The position numbers were made by a program, and so were the translations under genes. Shown here piece after piece: positions 7,882 through 17,186 of a stretch of DNA of 64,000 nucleotides; the stretch's first letter is position 1; every line of letters starts with the position of its first letter. Under the pieces are notes generated by a model. The model was not told the origin of the DNA. It worked only from the letters and a program-made list of their open reading frames with translations, and did not search any database. Source of the stretch: SLHU01 sp009929975 (GTDB taxonomy: Bacteria > Bacillota > Clostridia > Saccharofermentanales > UBA5734); contig JAXGZQ010000002.1 in the NCBI GenBank assembly GCA_040776905.1, positions 558,001 through 622,000 of the forward strand. Reading direction: 5' to 3'.

Positions 7882-9612
7882 TCACATCCGTTCGACAACA
7901 TCAATGCCGACCAGTTCCAGTCCTTCCCGGATGGTCCGGCAGACAACCTGGACAAGCAGCAGACGGGCGTCGCGAAGTTCAGGCTGTTCAGTTCTCAGAA
8001 TCGGTGTCAGGTTATAGTATTTGTTGAAAGCCCTGGCGACCGCCGTGACCTGCCGAATCACCAGATAAGGTTCATAGGCTTCAGCCGCCCGGCGCACCGA
8101 GTCACTGAATCCATCGATCAATTTGAGAATGGCGAACTCATCATCGCCTGTCAGAGATTCGGCCAGTTGATCGGGCAGCACCGGGGGAAGGTTCTCAAGG
8201 CCGGCTTTGCGCAGAATACTGCGGGCTCGGGCATAGGTGTACTGGACATAGGGGGCCGAGTCGCCTTCAAAATCGAGCATTTCATCCCAGGAGAAGACAA
8301 TATCCCGTTCCCGGCCGTTTTTCATGAAGGTATAGAGAATCGCGCCGATACCGATTTTCTCAGCAATCTGGCGCATGTCAGATTCATTCATATCACCCTG
8401 GCGCAGCTGATCATTTTTACGGATGATCTCCAGCGTCTTTTCCACACTTTCATTGAGCAGATCCTCAAGAAAGATTACATCGCCGCTTCGCGTGGATAGC
8501 TTGCGGTCCGCGAACTTGACCAGTCCGAATCCGACATGGACACAATGATCCGCTGCCGCGACGCCGGCCTTCTTCAGGACTGAGAAAACCTGGCGGAAAT
8601 GCAGCGCCTGCGGCAGGCCCACCACATAGATATTCCGGTCGAAATGCCAGGTCTTTTCCCGGAACAGCACCGCTGCCAGATCCCGGGAAGCGTAAATGGT
8701 CGTTCCGTCTGATTTGACGATGATGCACGGCGGCAGATCATACTCATCCAGCATGACCACCTGGGCACCGTCACTTTCAATCAGCAGATTCTTTTCATTG
8801 AGCAGCGCGACAACGTCATCGATCTGATCAGAATAGAAACTCTCGCCATAGTCAAAATCAAAGGTAACACCCAGCCGCCGGTAGACACGGTCGAACGAAA
8901 TCAGGCTCAGATCGCGGAACGACTGCCACAGAGCGGTTTCCTCCGCTTCACCGGCCTCGAGGCGGCGGAAGGCCTCACGGGCGTCCTGCTCCAGCTCCGG
9001 CTGGTCTTTGGCCTCCTCATGAAACTTGACATAAATACGAAGCAGTTCCGGAATCGGGTCTTCCTGCAGCGCGGCCTGGCTGCCCCACAGCCGGTAGGCA
9101 ACGATCAATTTGCCGAACTGGGTGCCATAATCACCGAGATGATTCATCCGGACCGTACGGTAGCCGAGACGATCGTAAATCCTGGACAACGCGTGGCCGA
9201 GGATCGTGGTAAACGCGTGGCCGACATGAAACGGTTTCGCGATATTCGGTGAGGAATACTCGATGATCACCGTCTGCCCCTGGCCTTCGTCTGAGCTCCC
9301 GAGTGGCCGGCGATCTTCGAACAGACGGCTGAGTACCTGATGGCTGTATGCGCCGCGGTCAAGAAAGAAATTCAGATAACCGTTGACGGCATCGATCCGG
9401 TCAAGCCAGTCCAGTTCCGTTTCTGCCTGCGCGGCCAGATCGGCCGCGATTTTCGGCGGGGCCTGTCGCATCACCCGGGCAAGACGGAAACAGGGAAAGG
9501 CATAATCGCCCAGCTGAGGCTGCGGCGGTATCTCCAGCCAGCCGAACATTTCTTCCTCAGTCAATCCAGTTTTGTCAGCCAGCCAGGCTGCGATTCTGCG
9601 GCGAAAATCCAT
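7882..9612 (-). CDS. argS: Arginyl-tRNA synthetase
   Basis: Class I aminoacyl-tRNA synthetase charging tRNA-Arg. The HIGH motif appears as PFHVGHAF (about 120), the KMSKS-like loop as KFADRKLSTRSG (about 345), and the C-terminal DALR anticodon-binding domain ends with the usual NKYYNLTPIL and REGLELVGIDVVERM. There is a conserved N-terminal Add-1 domain. ATG 9612 has GGAGG 7 nt upstream. Length 576 aa is typical. First gene of a four-gene operon with its own promoter at 9676-9704. Confidence 0.97.
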   Translation of the reverse strand: MDFRRRIAAWLADKTGLTEEEMFGWLEIPPQPQLGDYAFPCFRLARVMRQAPPKIAADLAAQAETELDWLDRIDAVNGYLNFFLDRGAYSHQVLSRLFEDRRPLGSSDEGQGQTVIIEYSSPNIAKPFHVGHAFTTILGHALSRIYDRLGYRTVRMNHLGDYGTQFGKLIVAYRLWGSQAALQEDPIPELLRIYVKFHEEAKDQPELEQDAREAFRRLEAGEAEETALWQSFRDLSLISFDRVYRRLGVTFDFDYGESFYSDQIDDVVALLNEKNLLIESDGAQVVMLDEYDLPPCIIVKSDGTTIYASRDLAAVLFREKTWHFDRNIYVVGLPQALHFRQVFSVLKKAGVAAADHCVHVGFGLVKFADRKLSTRSGDVIFLEDLLNESVEKTLEIIRKNDQLRQGDMNESDMRQIAEKIGIGAILYTFMKNGRERDIVFSWDEMLDFEGDSAPYVQYTYARARSILRKAGLENLPPVLPDQLAESLTGDDEFAILKLIDGFSDSVRRAAEAYEPYLVIRQVTAVARAFNKYYNLTPILRTEQPELRDARLLLVQVVCRTIREGLELVGIDVVERM

Positions 9613-9675
9613 ATTCTGTCCTCCCATGATCTGTGACACCCGGCAATCCTGCGATACAGGGCTTATATCGAATCA

Positions 9676-9704
9676 ATTTAACAATGTTTCACCAGTCGTG
9701 TCAA
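9676..9704 (-). promoter_or_regulatory. argS promoter
   Basis: Minus strand TTGACA (9704-9699), 17-bp spacer, TTAAAT (9681-9676). A CGTGTC/GACACG inverted repeat (about 9697-9713) covers the -35 box. Confidence 0.7.
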
Positions 9705-9819
9705 CCTGACACGGACAGGACACAGCGCGTGTTCACGGGTCCGGCTGACCGGTCTGACTGTACATTTCAGACCCGTTCGTGTATAAATAAAACAGACTGT
9801 CCATCTGAGGAGGCCTTTG

Positions 9820-10149
9820 ATGAAGTGTTCCAAATGCGGTACTGATAATCCGAGCGGGAAAACCATCTGCCGTCAATGCGGTAATTTTCTCTATTCCGCC
9901 GAACCGCGCAATCGGGTGGCTCTGACCAAAGAGCAGCGAAAAGAGCGGCGGAAGACATTAATCAAGAACAGTTTTTCCGGCTGTCTGTGGACTGGACTCG
10001 TTCTACTCGCCATGCTGATCGTCCTGAGTCTGGTCAGTTTCCTGCTGGTCCGCTATATTCTGCCGGATGAATACATCGACAGCCTCGTCCGGACCACGGC
10101 ATCTGACACACTCGTCCCCGGACAGGATGCTCCAGACAGCGGCAACTGA
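9820..10149 (+). CDS. Small zinc-ribbon membrane protein
   Basis: The 109-residue protein begins with a double CxxC zinc ribbon (CSKCGTDNPSGKTICRQCG, residues 3-21), followed by a basic linker (KEQRKERRK) and one strong transmembrane segment (about 52-74). The short tail is probably outside the membrane. ATG 9820 has GAGGAGG 6 nt upstream; a TTG one codon earlier is less likely. Zinc ribbon plus one membrane helix is common in uncharacterised Firmicute proteins. No function can be assigned. It is convergent with ppk (12 bp apart) and divergent from argS. Confidence 0.75.
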   Translation: MKCSKCGTDNPSGKTICRQCGNFLYSAEPRNRVALTKEQRKERRKTLIKNSFSGCLWTGLVLLAMLIVLSLVSFLLVRYILPDEYIDSLVRTTASDTLVPGQDAPDSGN

Positions 10150-10161
10150 GCCCAATTGAGA

Positions 10162-12333
10162 TCATTCTTCACGATGATCCGGCTGATGCTCTTCCATCTG
10201 TGGATGAGACATCATCGGTTCAAAGCGCAGGTCCTCGGCCAGCGCTTTTTCTTCGTTATCCGCCACTGCGGCGACCGCGTCTTCGCAAAGCACCATCTGG
10301 CTGTTCAGGCTGGGCTTGCCCCGTCGGTCAATCCTCAGGTAGGAGCCATCCGGCTGCATCAGACGTGCTTTCACGGTATCGGCCAGCTGCAGTTCGAGGA
10401 TCCTCATGATGCGCGCGCGGATCAGGTCATCCTGAATCGGAAACATCAGTTCAATCCGACGGTCAAGATTTCGCTGCATCCAGTCGGCACTCGACAGGAA
10501 CAGATCGCCCAGTCCATCATGATAGAAATAGAAGATCCGGCTGTGTTCGAGAAATCGTCCGACAATGCTGCGGACCGTGATATTTTCCGACAAACCGGGA
10601 ACTCCCGGCCGCAGACAGCAGATTCCCCGCACGATCAGGTCGATCTGAACACCGCTCTGGGAAGCCTGATATAAGGAGTCGATCAGGTCAGGATCGACCA
10701 AAGAATTCACTTTAGCGATGATTCGCGCCGGCCGGCCGGCTTCTGCCAGGCGGCGTTCCTGCTCAATGCGCCGCACAAACTCATCGCGCAGCCAGAACGG
10801 CGCGGGAATCAACTTATGCCAGCTCAGCGGCGCGCTGTATCCGGACAGCATATTGAAAAAAGCGGTCGCGTCTGAGCCGATACTCTCAGAACAGGTGAGC
10901 ATGCCGAGATCCGTATACAGCCTTGCCGTTGTATCGTTGTAATTTCCGGTTCCTAGATGAACGTAACGGCGGATCCCGTCCTCATCCTGGCGGACGATCA
11001 GGGTGATCTTGCTGTGCGTCTTCAGCCCGACCTGTCCGTATATCACATGACAGCCGGACTGCTCCAGTTTACGGGCCCACTGAATATTGTTCTCCTCATC
11101 AAATCTGGCCTTCAACTCAACCAGCACCATGACCTGCTTGCCGGCCTCTGCCGCCTCCGCCAGATACTGAATGATCGGTGATTGGCCGCTGACACGGTAT
11201 AAAGTCTGCTTGATCGCCAGCACATCTGGATCTGACGCCGCCCGCCGGATCAGTTCAATAATCGGGTCAAATTGCTCAAAAGGATGATGCAGCAGGACAT
11301 CCTGCCGCCGGATGACCTCGAACAGGTCGGCGTTATTCAGAAGTGGACTGGGCTGAGACTCATATGGCTGGTATCGCAATTCTTCCAGTCCTGGCAGTTT
11401 CATCATCTCATTCAGACTGGTCAGGTCGAGCGGTCCGTTCAGGTTATAGATGTCTTCAGTGTCCACCTTGAGCGCGATGATCAGCTGTTTAAGCAGATCC
11501 TGGTCAAAGCCGTCCTCAATTTCCAGCCGGATCACTTCACCCCATTGCCGCTGTTTGAGCTGCTTTTTGATTTCAGTCAGCAGATCGGCCGCCTCTTCCT
11601 CCTCGATATCCAGATCCGCGTTGCGCATGACCCTGAAGCACCAGGACTTGCCGGCCTTGACGCCATTAAAGAGCTGATCCATGAACAGGCGGATGACATC
11701 TTCCAGCCAGACAAACTCAATACCTTGTTCAGATGGCAGCCGGATCAGCCTGGGAACCACAGCGGGAACCTGGACAATGGCGAATCCGGGTTCCTGATAG
11801 CGGGCATCGGGCGGAAGCTGTTCAATGCGGACGCAAAGATTGAGCGACTGGTTGCTGATCAGCGGAAACGGCCTGGCGGCGTCAACCGCCATCGGCGTAA
11901 GGATCGGAAAGAGTGTGCTGCGGAAATAATCCGCCAGAAAACGTTTCTGCCGGTCATTGATCCGGTCAATCCGCCGTAGATACAGGCCTTGCTCCTGCAA
12001 AGCAGGCTGCAGTACGCGGCTGAAGGTTGAATATTGCCGGTTCATCATCTGGTGGGCACGCTCTGATATCGCCTTGAGCTGCTGGCGCGGCGGCAGGCCG
12101 GCCGGATCAGGCAGTTCATAACGTGCGTGGACCATATCCTTGAGTGATGCCACACGGATCATGAAGAATTCATCCAGGTTGGAACAGGTGATCGCGAGAA
12201 ATTTGACCCGTTCGAGCAGCGGGTTCTGTTTATCGCGCGCTTCATCGAGGACACGGTCATTGAACTCAAGCCAGCTGAGTTCGCGGTTGATATAGGGTTC
12301 AGACCATTGTTTTTCCTTTTTCTTGCCAGCCAT
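10162..12333 (-). CDS. ppk: Polyphosphate kinase 1
   Basis: Reversibly transfers the gamma-phosphate of ATP to polyphosphate. The N-terminal helical domain opens with NRELSWLEFNDRVLDEA (about 17-33), followed by the CSNLDEFFMIRVA block. The phospholipase-D-like catalytic domains carry the histidine of VGLKTHSKITLIVR (the expected phospho-histidine, about 435-440) and the second site HSRIFYFYHDG (about 595). Length 723 aa is normal. Its ATG 12333 overlaps the ppx stop by one base (TAATG), so it is translationally coupled. The pair ppx-ppk plus the phosphofructokinase just upstream forms one operon. Confidence 0.96.
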   Translation of the reverse strand: MAGKKKEKQWSEPYINRELSWLEFNDRVLDEARDKQNPLLERVKFLAITCSNLDEFFMIRVASLKDMVHARYELPDPAGLPPRQQLKAISERAHQMMNRQYSTFSRVLQPALQEQGLYLRRIDRINDRQKRFLADYFRSTLFPILTPMAVDAARPFPLISNQSLNLCVRIEQLPPDARYQEPGFAIVQVPAVVPRLIRLPSEQGIEFVWLEDVIRLFMDQLFNGVKAGKSWCFRVMRNADLDIEEEEAADLLTEIKKQLKQRQWGEVIRLEIEDGFDQDLLKQLIIALKVDTEDIYNLNGPLDLTSLNEMMKLPGLEELRYQPYESQPSPLLNNADLFEVIRRQDVLLHHPFEQFDPIIELIRRAASDPDVLAIKQTLYRVSGQSPIIQYLAEAAEAGKQVMVLVELKARFDEENNIQWARKLEQSGCHVIYGQVGLKTHSKITLIVRQDEDGIRRYVHLGTGNYNDTTARLYTDLGMLTCSESIGSDATAFFNMLSGYSAPLSWHKLIPAPFWLRDEFVRRIEQERRLAEAGRPARIIAKVNSLVDPDLIDSLYQASQSGVQIDLIVRGICCLRPGVPGLSENITVRSIVGRFLEHSRIFYFYHDGLGDLFLSSADWMQRNLDRRIELMFPIQDDLIRARIMRILELQLADTVKARLMQPDGSYLRIDRRGKPSLNSQMVLCEDAVAAVADNEEKALAEDLRFEPMMSHPQMEEHQPDHREE

Positions 12334-13877
12334 TATGCCATCAACCTCCTGATCTTCACCCTGATATCCGTACCGAAGACTTTATTGAAGAAGTCGAGCC
12401 GCTGCTCAATGGTCCACAGCTCAAGCGTCATATCATCCATCGCGCTGAGCTGCAGGAGCATGGTCCGCCCTTCCCAGTCAACCGACATCGCCTGGACCTT
12501 CTGGCGATGACCCATGTCGATCGCGTCCGCCAGACGAAGCAGCGCGCTCAGCTTTGCGATGCGCAGTTGATCTTCAACCGGCAACTGCTTGTATTCAGGC
12601 GGTTCAGCCATCAGCATACCGCCATGCAGGCGGGCCGTCCAGGCGACGATTCGTTGCTCCACCGGTGTCAATCCGATCAGTTCGCTGGCCAGAATAATAT
12701 TGTAAGACCGTTCATGATGTAATGATATGTTGATGTATTTACCGCAATCACGCAGGATCACCGCGATCTGCAGCAGCAGGCGGTCCCTTGCTTTCAGCCG
12801 GTGCAGCCGTTCCGTTTCATCAAAGAGAGTCAGAGCGGCCTGTTCGACGGCTTCGTTATGATGCCGGTCCGTACGGAAACGGCGTGACAGGTGGCGGCTG
12901 GCTGAAATGATATCCCTCGACTGGTCATAGGGCAGGCGGTAGCCTTTATGCTTGCAGGCCATCGCGATCAGGACGCCGTCACTGAGTCCCGCTGTCGGCA
13001 GAATCATTCGTTTCAGGCCGGTGTAACTGAGCATTCTCCGGATGATGATCGCCGCCGGGAGCAGAAGTGACGCATGTTCTGTCGGAATGTTCCGCTCCAT
13101 CGCCAGAACGGAAGGATCCTGATGAAGCAGTTCCTGATACACCGCGTTGAATTTCTTTTCACTCATGAACGCCAGACTGTCCGGCTCAAGACCGGCCAGT
13201 TTTTTCAGATAGCTCAGTTCATGTCCGGTAATGATCAGATTCTGGTAGACGATGCCCTTCAGTTCATGCAGATGATACGTCGCCAGATCAATGGAAATGT
13301 ATTCATCCATCAGCGTTGGCAGATCGGCGGTCCGCCGCTCCAGATGCGCGAGCAGGTCACGGATGCGCAGGGATCCGAGCCGCAGGTTCTGTGAAAGGAC
13401 GAACTCCCCTTTATGGTAGACCGTCAGCTGGATGCTGCCGGCCGACAGGTCAACCAGCAAGGTCCCCTGCTCAATCAGGTGATCAAAATCCGGCACCCCG
13501 GCCATGATCGCAAGCGTGTGATAATACCGTTCTTCACTATTGCTGAGAATCCTGATGTCCAGACCGGACTGGCTGGCGATCTGATCGATCGCATAGGTCT
13601 GGTTGACCGCTTCGCGAAAAGCGCTGGTCGCCAGCACACTGACCTCGCCGATCCGGTATTCCTTCAGCTTCAGCGCCAGGCCGCGCAGGACATCCGTACA
13701 GGTCTGCAGCAGCGACGGAGTCAATTCACCTTTCTGATAGGTCGCGGTCCCCAAAGGCAGGGTCCGCCGGACATGCTCGATGACGCGGGGTGATTCTTCC
13801 CGGCTCAGCTCAGCGATTTTCATCTGGATTTCATGCGATCCGACATCAATTGCCGCATACAGTTTTTTTCTGGCCAT
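12333..13877 (-). CDS. ppx: Exopolyphosphatase / pppGpp phosphohydrolase (Ppx/GppA)
   Basis: ASKHA-fold phosphatase that shortens polyphosphate chains. The N-terminal ATPase-like domain starts AAIDVGSHEIQMKIAEL (about 8-24) and has the GTLLVDLSAGSIQL phosphate loop (about 138-151). The C-terminal ~190 residues form the HD-like helical domain (YINISLHHERSYNIILASEL, about 380-400) typical of longer Ppx. Note Ser for Gly in the usual 'DxGGGS' loop (DLSAGS). ATG 13877 follows GGGAGG by 7 nt and lies 11 nt after the phosphofructokinase stop. Chain-shortening and chain-making enzymes in one transcript suggest joint control of polyphosphate. Confidence 0.9.
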   Translation of the reverse strand: MARKKLYAAIDVGSHEIQMKIAELSREESPRVIEHVRRTLPLGTATYQKGELTPSLLQTCTDVLRGLALKLKEYRIGEVSVLATSAFREAVNQTYAIDQIASQSGLDIRILSNSEERYYHTLAIMAGVPDFDHLIEQGTLLVDLSAGSIQLTVYHKGEFVLSQNLRLGSLRIRDLLAHLERRTADLPTLMDEYISIDLATYHLHELKGIVYQNLIITGHELSYLKKLAGLEPDSLAFMSEKKFNAVYQELLHQDPSVLAMERNIPTEHASLLLPAAIIIRRMLSYTGLKRMILPTAGLSDGVLIAMACKHKGYRLPYDQSRDIISASRHLSRRFRTDRHHNEAVEQAALTLFDETERLHRLKARDRLLLQIAVILRDCGKYINISLHHERSYNIILASELIGLTPVEQRIVAWTARLHGGMLMAEPPEYKQLPVEDQLRIAKLSALLRLADAIDMGHRQKVQAMSVDWEGRTMLLQLSAMDDMTLELWTIEQRLDFFNKVFGTDIRVKIRRLMA

Positions 13878-13888
13878 CGAGTTCCTCC

Positions 13889-14977
13889 CTATTGCCCAAA
13901 CGAGATACCCAGTGACAGAGCCGTCTGGACGAGAAGGTCGTCCGGCGGGACATCGCGGCGATGGGTGGCGACTTCAGCCAGCGGAACCGTCTTGATTTTC
14001 TGCTGCTGCATCCCCACCATCACACCGAAACGGCCTTTCATGATCAGTTTGGCCGCGGCACTGCCGAGAATTGTCGCCAGAACCCGGTCATAGGGGCAAG
14101 GCTGGCCGCCACGCTGGTAATGGCCTGGAACCGTGACCCTGATCTCCTGCCCCATGCTGGCTTCCAGATCACGGGCCAGCTGGAAAGAGATCGACGGATA
14201 GATCCAAGACGCGCGATGGACTTTCCGGTCTTTTTTGCTGAGCGCGGCTTCCTGGTCTGACAGCGAGCCCTCCGCGATCGCGATGATCGAGAAGCGCTTC
14301 TTCTGCTTCTGCCGGCGCTCCAACGCTTCGATCACGCCTTTGAGTCGATAAGGCTGCTCAGGGATCAGGATGATGTCAGCGCCGCCGGCGACACCGGCAT
14401 GCAAGGTCAGCCAGCCGGCCTTGTTGCCCATCAGCTCGATCAGAAAGACCCGTCCATGTGATGTCGCGGTTGTGTGAATGCTGTCAATCACATCCGTTGC
14501 GATATTGACGGCACTCTGAAAACCGAAGGTGACATCGGTTCCATACAGATCATTGTCGATGGTCTTCGGCAGCGTGATCACCGGCAGACCCTTCTCCGAC
14601 AAAAGATGCGCCGTCTTATGGGTTCCATTGCCGCCCAGGATGACCAGAGCGTCCAGTTGCTGCGCTTCAACGGTTTTCACCATGGCGGTCAGCCGGTCCG
14701 GACTGTCCGGATTTTTCGGATCCAGCGGCTCATGAATTTGTTTGAACGGCTGGCGCGAGGTTCCGAGTATGGTTCCTCCGATCGTCAGAATGCCTGAAAA
14801 ATCGCCCGGCTTCATGACCCGGTAGTCGTTTTCCATCAAGCCGCGATAGCCTTCCTGAAAGCCGATTAATGTCACATCTTCTTTCCAGGCTTCATACAAA
14901 GCCTTGGCAACACCGCGCAGCGCGGTGTTCAGGCCCTGGCAGTCGCCCCCGCTGGTCAATAAACCGATTCTCTTCAT
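13889..14977 (-). CDS. 6-phosphofructokinase, mixed-substrate (group III-like) type
   Basis: Phosphorylates fructose 6-phosphate in glycolysis. GLLTSGGDCQGLNTALRG (residues 4-21), LGGNGTHKTA (about 105) and PKTIDNDLYGTDVTFGFQSA (about 126-145) are visible. The phosphoryl-donor positions are mixed: Gly after GGN fits ATP use, while the Lys in PKTIDND is the residue that PPi-using enzymes carry where classical ATP enzymes have Gly. ATP or PPi use therefore cannot be decided. ATG 14977 has GGAGG 6 nt upstream; a longer frame to 15064 has no support. Length 362 aa. First gene of pfk-ppx-ppk, which links it to phosphate and PPi economy. Confidence 0.9.
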   Translation of the reverse strand: MKRIGLLTSGGDCQGLNTALRGVAKALYEAWKEDVTLIGFQEGYRGLMENDYRVMKPGDFSGILTIGGTILGTSRQPFKQIHEPLDPKNPDSPDRLTAMVKTVEAQQLDALVILGGNGTHKTAHLLSEKGLPVITLPKTIDNDLYGTDVTFGFQSAVNIATDVIDSIHTTATSHGRVFLIELMGNKAGWLTLHAGVAGGADIILIPEQPYRLKGVIEALERRQKQKKRFSIIAIAEGSLSDQEAALSKKDRKVHRASWIYPSISFQLARDLEASMGQEIRVTVPGHYQRGGQPCPYDRVLATILGSAAAKLIMKGRFGVMVGMQQQKIKTVPLAEVATHRRDVPPDDLLVQTALSLGISFGQ

Positions 14978-15041
14978 AGGCCGCCTCCATTGATCCGGAA
15001 AACCATCCGGTTTCTCTGTCCATAGCTGATTGATTGTCTCC

Positions 15042-15047
15042 ATTATA
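15042..15047 (-). promoter_or_regulatory. Probable -10 box of the pfk-ppx-ppk operon
   Basis: TATAAT on the minus strand (15047-15042), about 65 nt before the pfk start. The matching -35 is weak (TACACG at 17 bp or TGTACA at 19 bp). Confidence 0.4.
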
Positions 15048-15133
15048 ACCGATACGGCCGGCACCGTGTACAGCCGGCCCCAGATCAGGTATATTAGTAT
15101 ATAGAAATAAATATCAATAAATGGGGTATCTCA

Positions 15134-15967
15134 ATGGAAAAAAATCCGGAAAAACCAAGTGAAATACGTATGGCCGTGCTGATTGACGCGGATAATGTAT
15201 CCGCCCAGAATATCAAGGGTATGATGGAGGAAATCGCCCGATACGGCAATCCGACCATCAAACGAATCTACGGTGACTGGACCCGCCCGAATCTCGGCGG
15301 CTGGAAAAACCTGCTGCTGGACTACGCGATCACACCCATCCAGCAGTTTGGCTATACGACTGGAAAAAACGCGACAGATTCCGCGATGATTATCGACGCG
15401 ATGGATATTCTCTATTCCGACCGTGCCGACAGTTTCTGTCTGGTCTCCAGCGACAGTGATTTCACCCGGCTGGCAACCCGGCTGCGTGAAGCCGGGAAAA
15501 CCGTCTATGGCATCGGTGAACAAAAAACGCCGAACGCGTTTATCGCGGCCTGTGATCGATTTATTTATCTGGAGATTCTGGATGAAAGCAGCCGCGAAGA
15601 TCACGAAACCGTCGCGGAAGTCCCTGAGCATAAGCCACAGCGCCAGCAGCAGCCGCGCAAGAAAACGCTTGGCAAAATCGGTCCCGATGTGATCAAGCTG
15701 ATCTCCTCCACCATTCGTGATGTTGAAGATGAAAACGGCTGGGCCTATCTCGGTGAAGTCGGCAGCCTGATCCAGAAGAAGCAGCCGTCCTTTGACTCAC
15801 GTAATTACGGCTTTGAAAAGCTGACGCCGATGATCAAGGCGATCGGCCGTTATGAAATCGATGTGCGTGATACCGGCCATTCATCGTCAAAACATATTTT
15901 TATTCGAATCAAAGCGAAATACAGCAATCAGGATAAGACCAACGGCAACGGCAGTCATAACAACTGA
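15134..15967 (+). CDS. NYN ribonuclease-like protein with C-terminal OST-HTH/LOTUS domain
   Basis: The N-terminal part is a NYN (LabA/DUF88, PIN-like) domain. MAVLIDADNVSAQNI (about 13-27), TDSAMIIDAMDILYS (about 82-96) and SSDSDFTRLATRLREAG (about 106-122) supply the conserved acidic residues expected to hold a metal for RNA cleavage. A linker rich in Gln, Arg and Lys (about 165-180) leads to an OST-HTH/LOTUS domain (about 185-262), a probable RNA-binding module. This two-domain layout is known across bacteria, but its targets are not established. The ATG has only a weak GGGGT site 9 nt upstream. It stands alone, divergent from pfk and convergent with dapL. Confidence 0.85.
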   Translation: MEKNPEKPSEIRMAVLIDADNVSAQNIKGMMEEIARYGNPTIKRIYGDWTRPNLGGWKNLLLDYAITPIQQFGYTTGKNATDSAMIIDAMDILYSDRADSFCLVSSDSDFTRLATRLREAGKTVYGIGEQKTPNAFIAACDRFIYLEILDESSREDHETVAEVPEHKPQRQQQPRKKTLGKIGPDVIKLISSTIRDVEDENGWAYLGEVGSLIQKKQPSFDSRNYGFEKLTPMIKAIGRYEIDVRDTGHSSSKHIFIRIKAKYSNQDKTNGNGSHNN

Positions 15968-16007
15968 CGCTGACCGCATCGCCGCTGGCTGCCGCGTATC
16001 CCGCCGG

Positions 16008-17183
16008 TTATCCCCGGCGCAGCCGTGCCATGGCACTTTCGACCTGCTGTCGTTCACCGAACGCGCTCAGGCGAAAATAGCCCTCCCCGTTCTGCCCGAA
16101 GCCGCTCCCCGGAGTCCCGACGAGACCGAATCGAGTCAGCAGATGATCAAAGGTTTCCCAGGAGGACAATCCGTTCGGACATTTGAGCCAGACATAAGGT
16201 GCGTTTTTCCCACCACTATACGGAATTCCGATCGAAGTCAGTGTGTCCGCGATCAGACGGGCGTTGTCCATATAGCGATCGATGTTCTCCTGAATCTGCC
16301 GCAGCCCCTCATCTGAAAAGGCGGCCTGCGCGCCACGCTGGACAATATAGGATACACCGTTGAATTTCGTTGACTGGCGACGCAGCCATAACGAATTCAG
16401 CGACGCGCCGTCACGTCGCAGCGGCATTGGAACGATGGTATAGCCGCAGCGGGTTCCAGTAAAGCCAGCCGTTTTTGAAAAGGAACCAAATTCAATCGCG
16501 CAGCGGGACGCACCCTCAATCTGATAGAGACTGGTCGGCAGGCGGTCATCCCGGACGAAGCCTTCATAAGCGCTGTCGAACAAGATGACCGCGTCCTGAT
16601 CCAGCGCGTAGTCCACCCAGAGTTTCAGCTGCTCCGCGTTATAGACCGCGCCCGTCGGATTATTCGGCGAACAGAGATAGATAAGATCAGCCGGCTGGCG
16701 CGGATCGGGCAACGGCAGAAACTGGTTGTCTTCAGATCCCTGGATGTATACGATCCTCCGGCCGTCCATCTGATTGGTATCGACATAGGCAGGATAGACC
16801 GGGTCCGGAATCAGGACGGTGTTGTCAAGGCTGAAAAGATCCAGGATATTGCCAAGATCACTCTTGGCGCCGTCCCCGATAAAAATCTCATCAACGGCCA
16901 GGTTCACCCCTTTACGCGCGTAATACGATGCGACCGTCTCCCTGAGAAACCCATACCCCTGCTCTTCCCCGTAGCCACGGAATGTGGCCGAATCGCCCAT
17001 CTCCGCGACCGCTTGCTGCATCGCCTCGATCACCGCCGGCACGAGCGGACGCGTGACATCGCCGATACCGAGTCGGATAATCGTCTGTTCCGGATAGCGC
17101 TTTTGATGTTCAGCGACCGTCCGGCTGATTCGGGAAAAAAGATAGTGTTCGTTCAGTTTTAGAAAATTTTGATTGATGTGCAT
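16008..17183 (-). CDS. dapL: LL-diaminopimelate aminotransferase
   Basis: PLP enzyme that converts tetrahydrodipicolinate directly to LL-diaminopimelate, using glutamate as donor. RLGIGDVTRPL (about 37-47), GDGAKSDLGNILDLF (about 104-118) and the PLP lysine block EFGSFSKTAGFTGTRCGY (about 232-249) fit DapL rather than aspartate aminotransferase. Length 391 aa. ATG 17183 has GGAGG 7 nt upstream, with only 3 nt between it and the nadE stop. It is the last gene of the long minus-strand operon, which also carries dapF (fused to carB). DapF would epimerise the product of this enzyme, and the glutamate donor is made by the first genes of the operon. Confidence 0.95.
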   Translation of the reverse strand: MHINQNFLKLNEHYLFSRISRTVAEHQKRYPEQTIIRLGIGDVTRPLVPAVIEAMQQAVAEMGDSATFRGYGEEQGYGFLRETVASYYARKGVNLAVDEIFIGDGAKSDLGNILDLFSLDNTVLIPDPVYPAYVDTNQMDGRRIVYIQGSEDNQFLPLPDPRQPADLIYLCSPNNPTGAVYNAEQLKLWVDYALDQDAVILFDSAYEGFVRDDRLPTSLYQIEGASRCAIEFGSFSKTAGFTGTRCGYTIVPMPLRRDGASLNSLWLRRQSTKFNGVSYIVQRGAQAAFSDEGLRQIQENIDRYMDNARLIADTLTSIGIPYSGGKNAPYVWLKCPNGLSSWETFDHLLTRFGLVGTPGSGFGQNGEGYFRLSAFGERQQVESAMARLRRG

Positions 17184-17186
17184 TCA

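Noticed and set aside
13074..13394. Long opposite-strand frames inside ppx, carB, GH13, glnN and others
   Set aside because: They mirror real genes on the other strand, lack ribosome sites and have low-quality protein composition; the well-matched families on the main strand explain the sequence.
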